Made by a program: the position numbers and the translations under genes. Under the pieces are notes generated by a model. The model was not told where the DNA came from. It did no database searches and worked only from the letters and a program-made list of their open reading frames with translations. Below are positions 27,586 through 28,917 of a stretch of DNA of 28,917 nucleotides, piece by piece; position 1 is the first letter of the stretch; each line of letters opens with the position of its first letter. The stretch covers positions 20,390 through 49,306 of the forward strand of contig DDVH01000023.1 in assembly GCA_002345215.1 (NCBI GenBank), in the 5' to 3' direction. The stretch is from Anaerolineales bacterium UBA2317 (GTDB lineage Bacteria; Chloroflexota; Anaerolineae; Anaerolineales; Villigracilaceae).

Positions 27586-28392
27586 GTGTCTTCAATTACT
27601 ACTGACCAAGGAATAGTTCATTACGAAGTCTACGGGAGAGGTCGTCCCGTTATTTTGTTGCATGGCTGGTTAGGCTCATGGGGGTTATGGCAAGAGACCA
27701 TGGGTTATCTCGGTGGTTTTTATCGCACCTATGCTATGGATTTTTGGGGCTTTGGTGAATCCGGTAAAAAACGTGAGACCTACGCCGTTTCAGATTTTGT
27801 AAGTTTAGTTAATCAATTTATGGAGCAATTGGGCATTGTCCATGCGCCATTGGTGGGGCATAGCATGGGTGGAACAGTCAGTTTATCAGTTGCGATTCAA
27901 TATCCTGAACGAGTTAGTAAAGTCGTAGTAGTCGGTTCGCCGATGGTGGGTTCATCACTTGCGCCGCTATTAAAATTAGCCGGGCTTCGTCCGATTGCAT
28001 TCATGTTATTCAACATGATGACTCCATTTCGTTTGTTTATGAAATATTATGCGCGCATCATCTGTAGTGACCCACGCTTCCCAGCTATGATGGATAGAGA
28101 TTTATCTCGCACTACTGTCGAATCATTCTTGCTTTCTATTGCTTCATTAAGGCGCACAGATTTAACGCCCATGTTACCAATGATTAAAGTTCCGTCATTA
28201 GGGATTTATGGCGATAAAGATTTAATCGTTCATCCAATGCAATGGCAACCCATGCAAAAAGGCATACCCAATGTAAAGATTGAGCGCTTCCCAACGGCGG
28301 GGCATTTTCCAATGTTGGAAATGCCGAATGAATTTAGCCAAACACTAAAAAAATTCCTCGACGAAGATTTTTCAAAACCCAATGAGCAATGA
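27586..28392 (+). CDS. Alpha/beta hydrolase
   Basis: A 268-aa hydrolase. The oxyanion loop is LLHGWLGS (24-31), the nucleophile GHSMGG has S93, the acid lies in GIYGDKDLIV (D210 or D212) and the histidine is in TAGHFPMLE (H240). All triad parts are in place. There is no signal peptide. A cap with MMTPFRLFMKYYARIIC (about 144-160) is rather hydrophobic and may touch membrane or lipid. The GTG at 27586 is the start, since a stop lies four codons before; AAGGGG is rather far upstream (about 17 bases), so translation may be coupled to the GTPase. The next gene overlaps its end by 11 bases. Place in a signalling operon suggests a regulated enzyme, though the substrate is unknown. Confidence 0.88.
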   Translation: MSSITTDQGIVHYEVYGRGRPVILLHGWLGSWGLWQETMGYLGGFYRTYAMDFWGFGESGKKRETYAVSDFVSLVNQFMEQLGIVHAPLVGHSMGGTVSLSVAIQYPERVSKVVVVGSPMVGSSLAPLLKLAGLRPIAFMLFNMMTPFRLFMKYYARIICSDPRFPAMMDRDLSRTTVESFLLSIASLRRTDLTPMLPMIKVPSLGIYGDKDLIVHPMQWQPMQKGIPNVKIERFPTAGHFPMLEMPNEFSQTLKKFLDEDFSKPNEQ

Positions 28393-28917
28393 TTCTTTCT
28401 TTTACCCTCAAAAGATGGGTAAGGTGATGCTTTTGGGGTTAGAAGAAGTAATCGGAAAAAGTGGCATCGCTTCGATTCTTGATTTGAGCGGGCTTGCTCA
28501 CCTGAGTCAAAATCTTCCGCCTGCCACAGCAGATAAAACGTTTGGGTTTGAGGCGGTTAGTCAAATTCATCAAGCCTTAGAACAGCAATTTGGTCCGCGT
28601 GGTGGACGTGGTTTGGCATTACGAGCAGGACGCGCTTGCTTTAAGTATGGCATTAAAGAGTATGGCTCATTGATGGGGATTACTGAAATGGCGTTTCGTT
28701 TACTTCCGCTTCAGACCAAGCTTCGAGTTGGTGCCAAATCTTTTGCAGACCTTTTTAATAAACATACTGACCAGAAAGTGCGCCTTGAGGAAACAGACCA
28801 AAAAATTTATTGGCATATCGAAAGATGCCCATTATGTTGGGAGCGAACTGCCGACGAGCCGATTTGTCACCTAGCGGTTGGTTTATTGCAAGAGGCTTTG
28901 TATTGGGTCAGCGGGGG
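28382..28917 (+). CDS. V4R-like (4-vinyl reductase domain) protein, cut by window edge
   Basis: At least 178 codons, open at the window end. The protein begins MSNDSFFYPQKMGKVMLLGL, then has an ALEQQFGPRGGRGLALRAG helix, FKYGIKEYGSLMGITEMAFR and a cysteine-rich IERCPLCWERTADEPICHLA, before GLLQEALYWVSGG. Cysteine-rich loops followed by a GLL.E.L.W helix are a feature of V4R domains, which bind small hydrophobic or aromatic ligands or metals in sensors and in vinyl reductases. The diagnostic final part is missing, so this is moderate-confidence. The ATG overlaps the hydrolase end by 11 bases; an alternative ATG at 28415 exists. No clear ribosome binding site is seen. It would make the fourth member of the DUF4388-GTPase-hydrolase operon. 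Confidence 0.68.
   Translation, partial: MSNDSFFYPQKMGKVMLLGLEEVIGKSGIASILDLSGLAHLSQNLPPATADKTFGFEAVSQIHQALEQQFGPRGGRGLALRAGRACFKYGIKEYGSLMGITEMAFRLLPLQTKLRVGAKSFADLFNKHTDQKVRLEETDQKIYWHIERCPLCWERTADEPICHLAVGLLQEALYWVSG

Noticed and set aside
1..28917. CRISPR arrays, insertion sequences, prophage genes or rRNA
   Set aside because: None seen: no regularly spaced identical repeats, no transposase or integrase frame and no rRNA-like sequence.

Overview
The window looks like chromosomal DNA of a low-to-moderate GC bacterium, most likely a member of Chloroflexota (Anaerolineae-like). This is an inference from content, not a database match. Supporting signs are a lipoprotein with a Pro/Thr-rich linker, a DUF4388 (PATAN) protein beside a small ARF/MglA-like GTPase and a V4R-like protein, the yqeY-pgpH-ybeY-dgkA order also known from monoderm bacteria, and several small palindromic intergenic repeats. 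There is no phage, transposase or CRISPR array.

Layout. 1-1633 (minus): the start of a homocysteine S-methyltransferase-family gene and a DAO-type FAD oxidoreductase. 1823-3430 (plus): a VAO-type FAD oxidase, divergent from it. 3466-6025 (minus): a three-gene unit (four-helix membrane protein, unknown membrane-anchored protein, membrane-anchored alpha/beta hydrolase). 6139-6211: tRNA-Lys(CTT) with a near-consensus promoter and a terminator. 6246-6968 (minus): DUF554 membrane protein. 7030-12093 (plus): a Het-C-like helical protein, yqeY, pgpH (c-di-AMP phosphodiesterase), ybeY, dgkA and an endonuclease IV-like TIM barrel. 12137-15245 (minus): a probable operon of a PrsW-like membrane protein lacking its catalytic residues, a single-pass PsbP-like protein and a secreted trypsin-like protease. 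15355-17721 (minus): GNAT, DinB-like, SDR and M23 peptidase genes. 17841-20489 (plus): small heat-shock protein, a BMP-like lipoprotein, a small membrane protein and a HigBA-type toxin-antitoxin pair with a palindromic operator. 20534-20968 (minus): a stand-alone receiver protein. 21141-23490 (plus): a possible 28-codon ORF, two terminator-like hairpins and three GNAT-fold genes in a row. 23595-26062 (plus): a zinc-ribbon protein with a histone H1-like tail, a HAD hydrolase and an MFS transporter. 26178-28917 (plus): DUF4388 protein, small GTPase, alpha/beta hydrolase and a V4R-like protein cut by the window edge.

Working together. pgpH, ybeY and dgkA link c-di-AMP turnover, ribosome RNA maturation and lipid-carrier recycling. 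The PrsW-like/PsbP-like/protease operon looks like an envelope unit. The DUF4388-GTPase-hydrolase-V4R cluster looks like a signalling module and is the best candidate here for an undescribed system. Other points worth a second look are a repeated GGTATAAT box only 6-7 bases before start codons (leaderless mRNAs), a modular hairpin repeat that can fold as a three-way junction, and the structured leader before the triple-GNAT genes.
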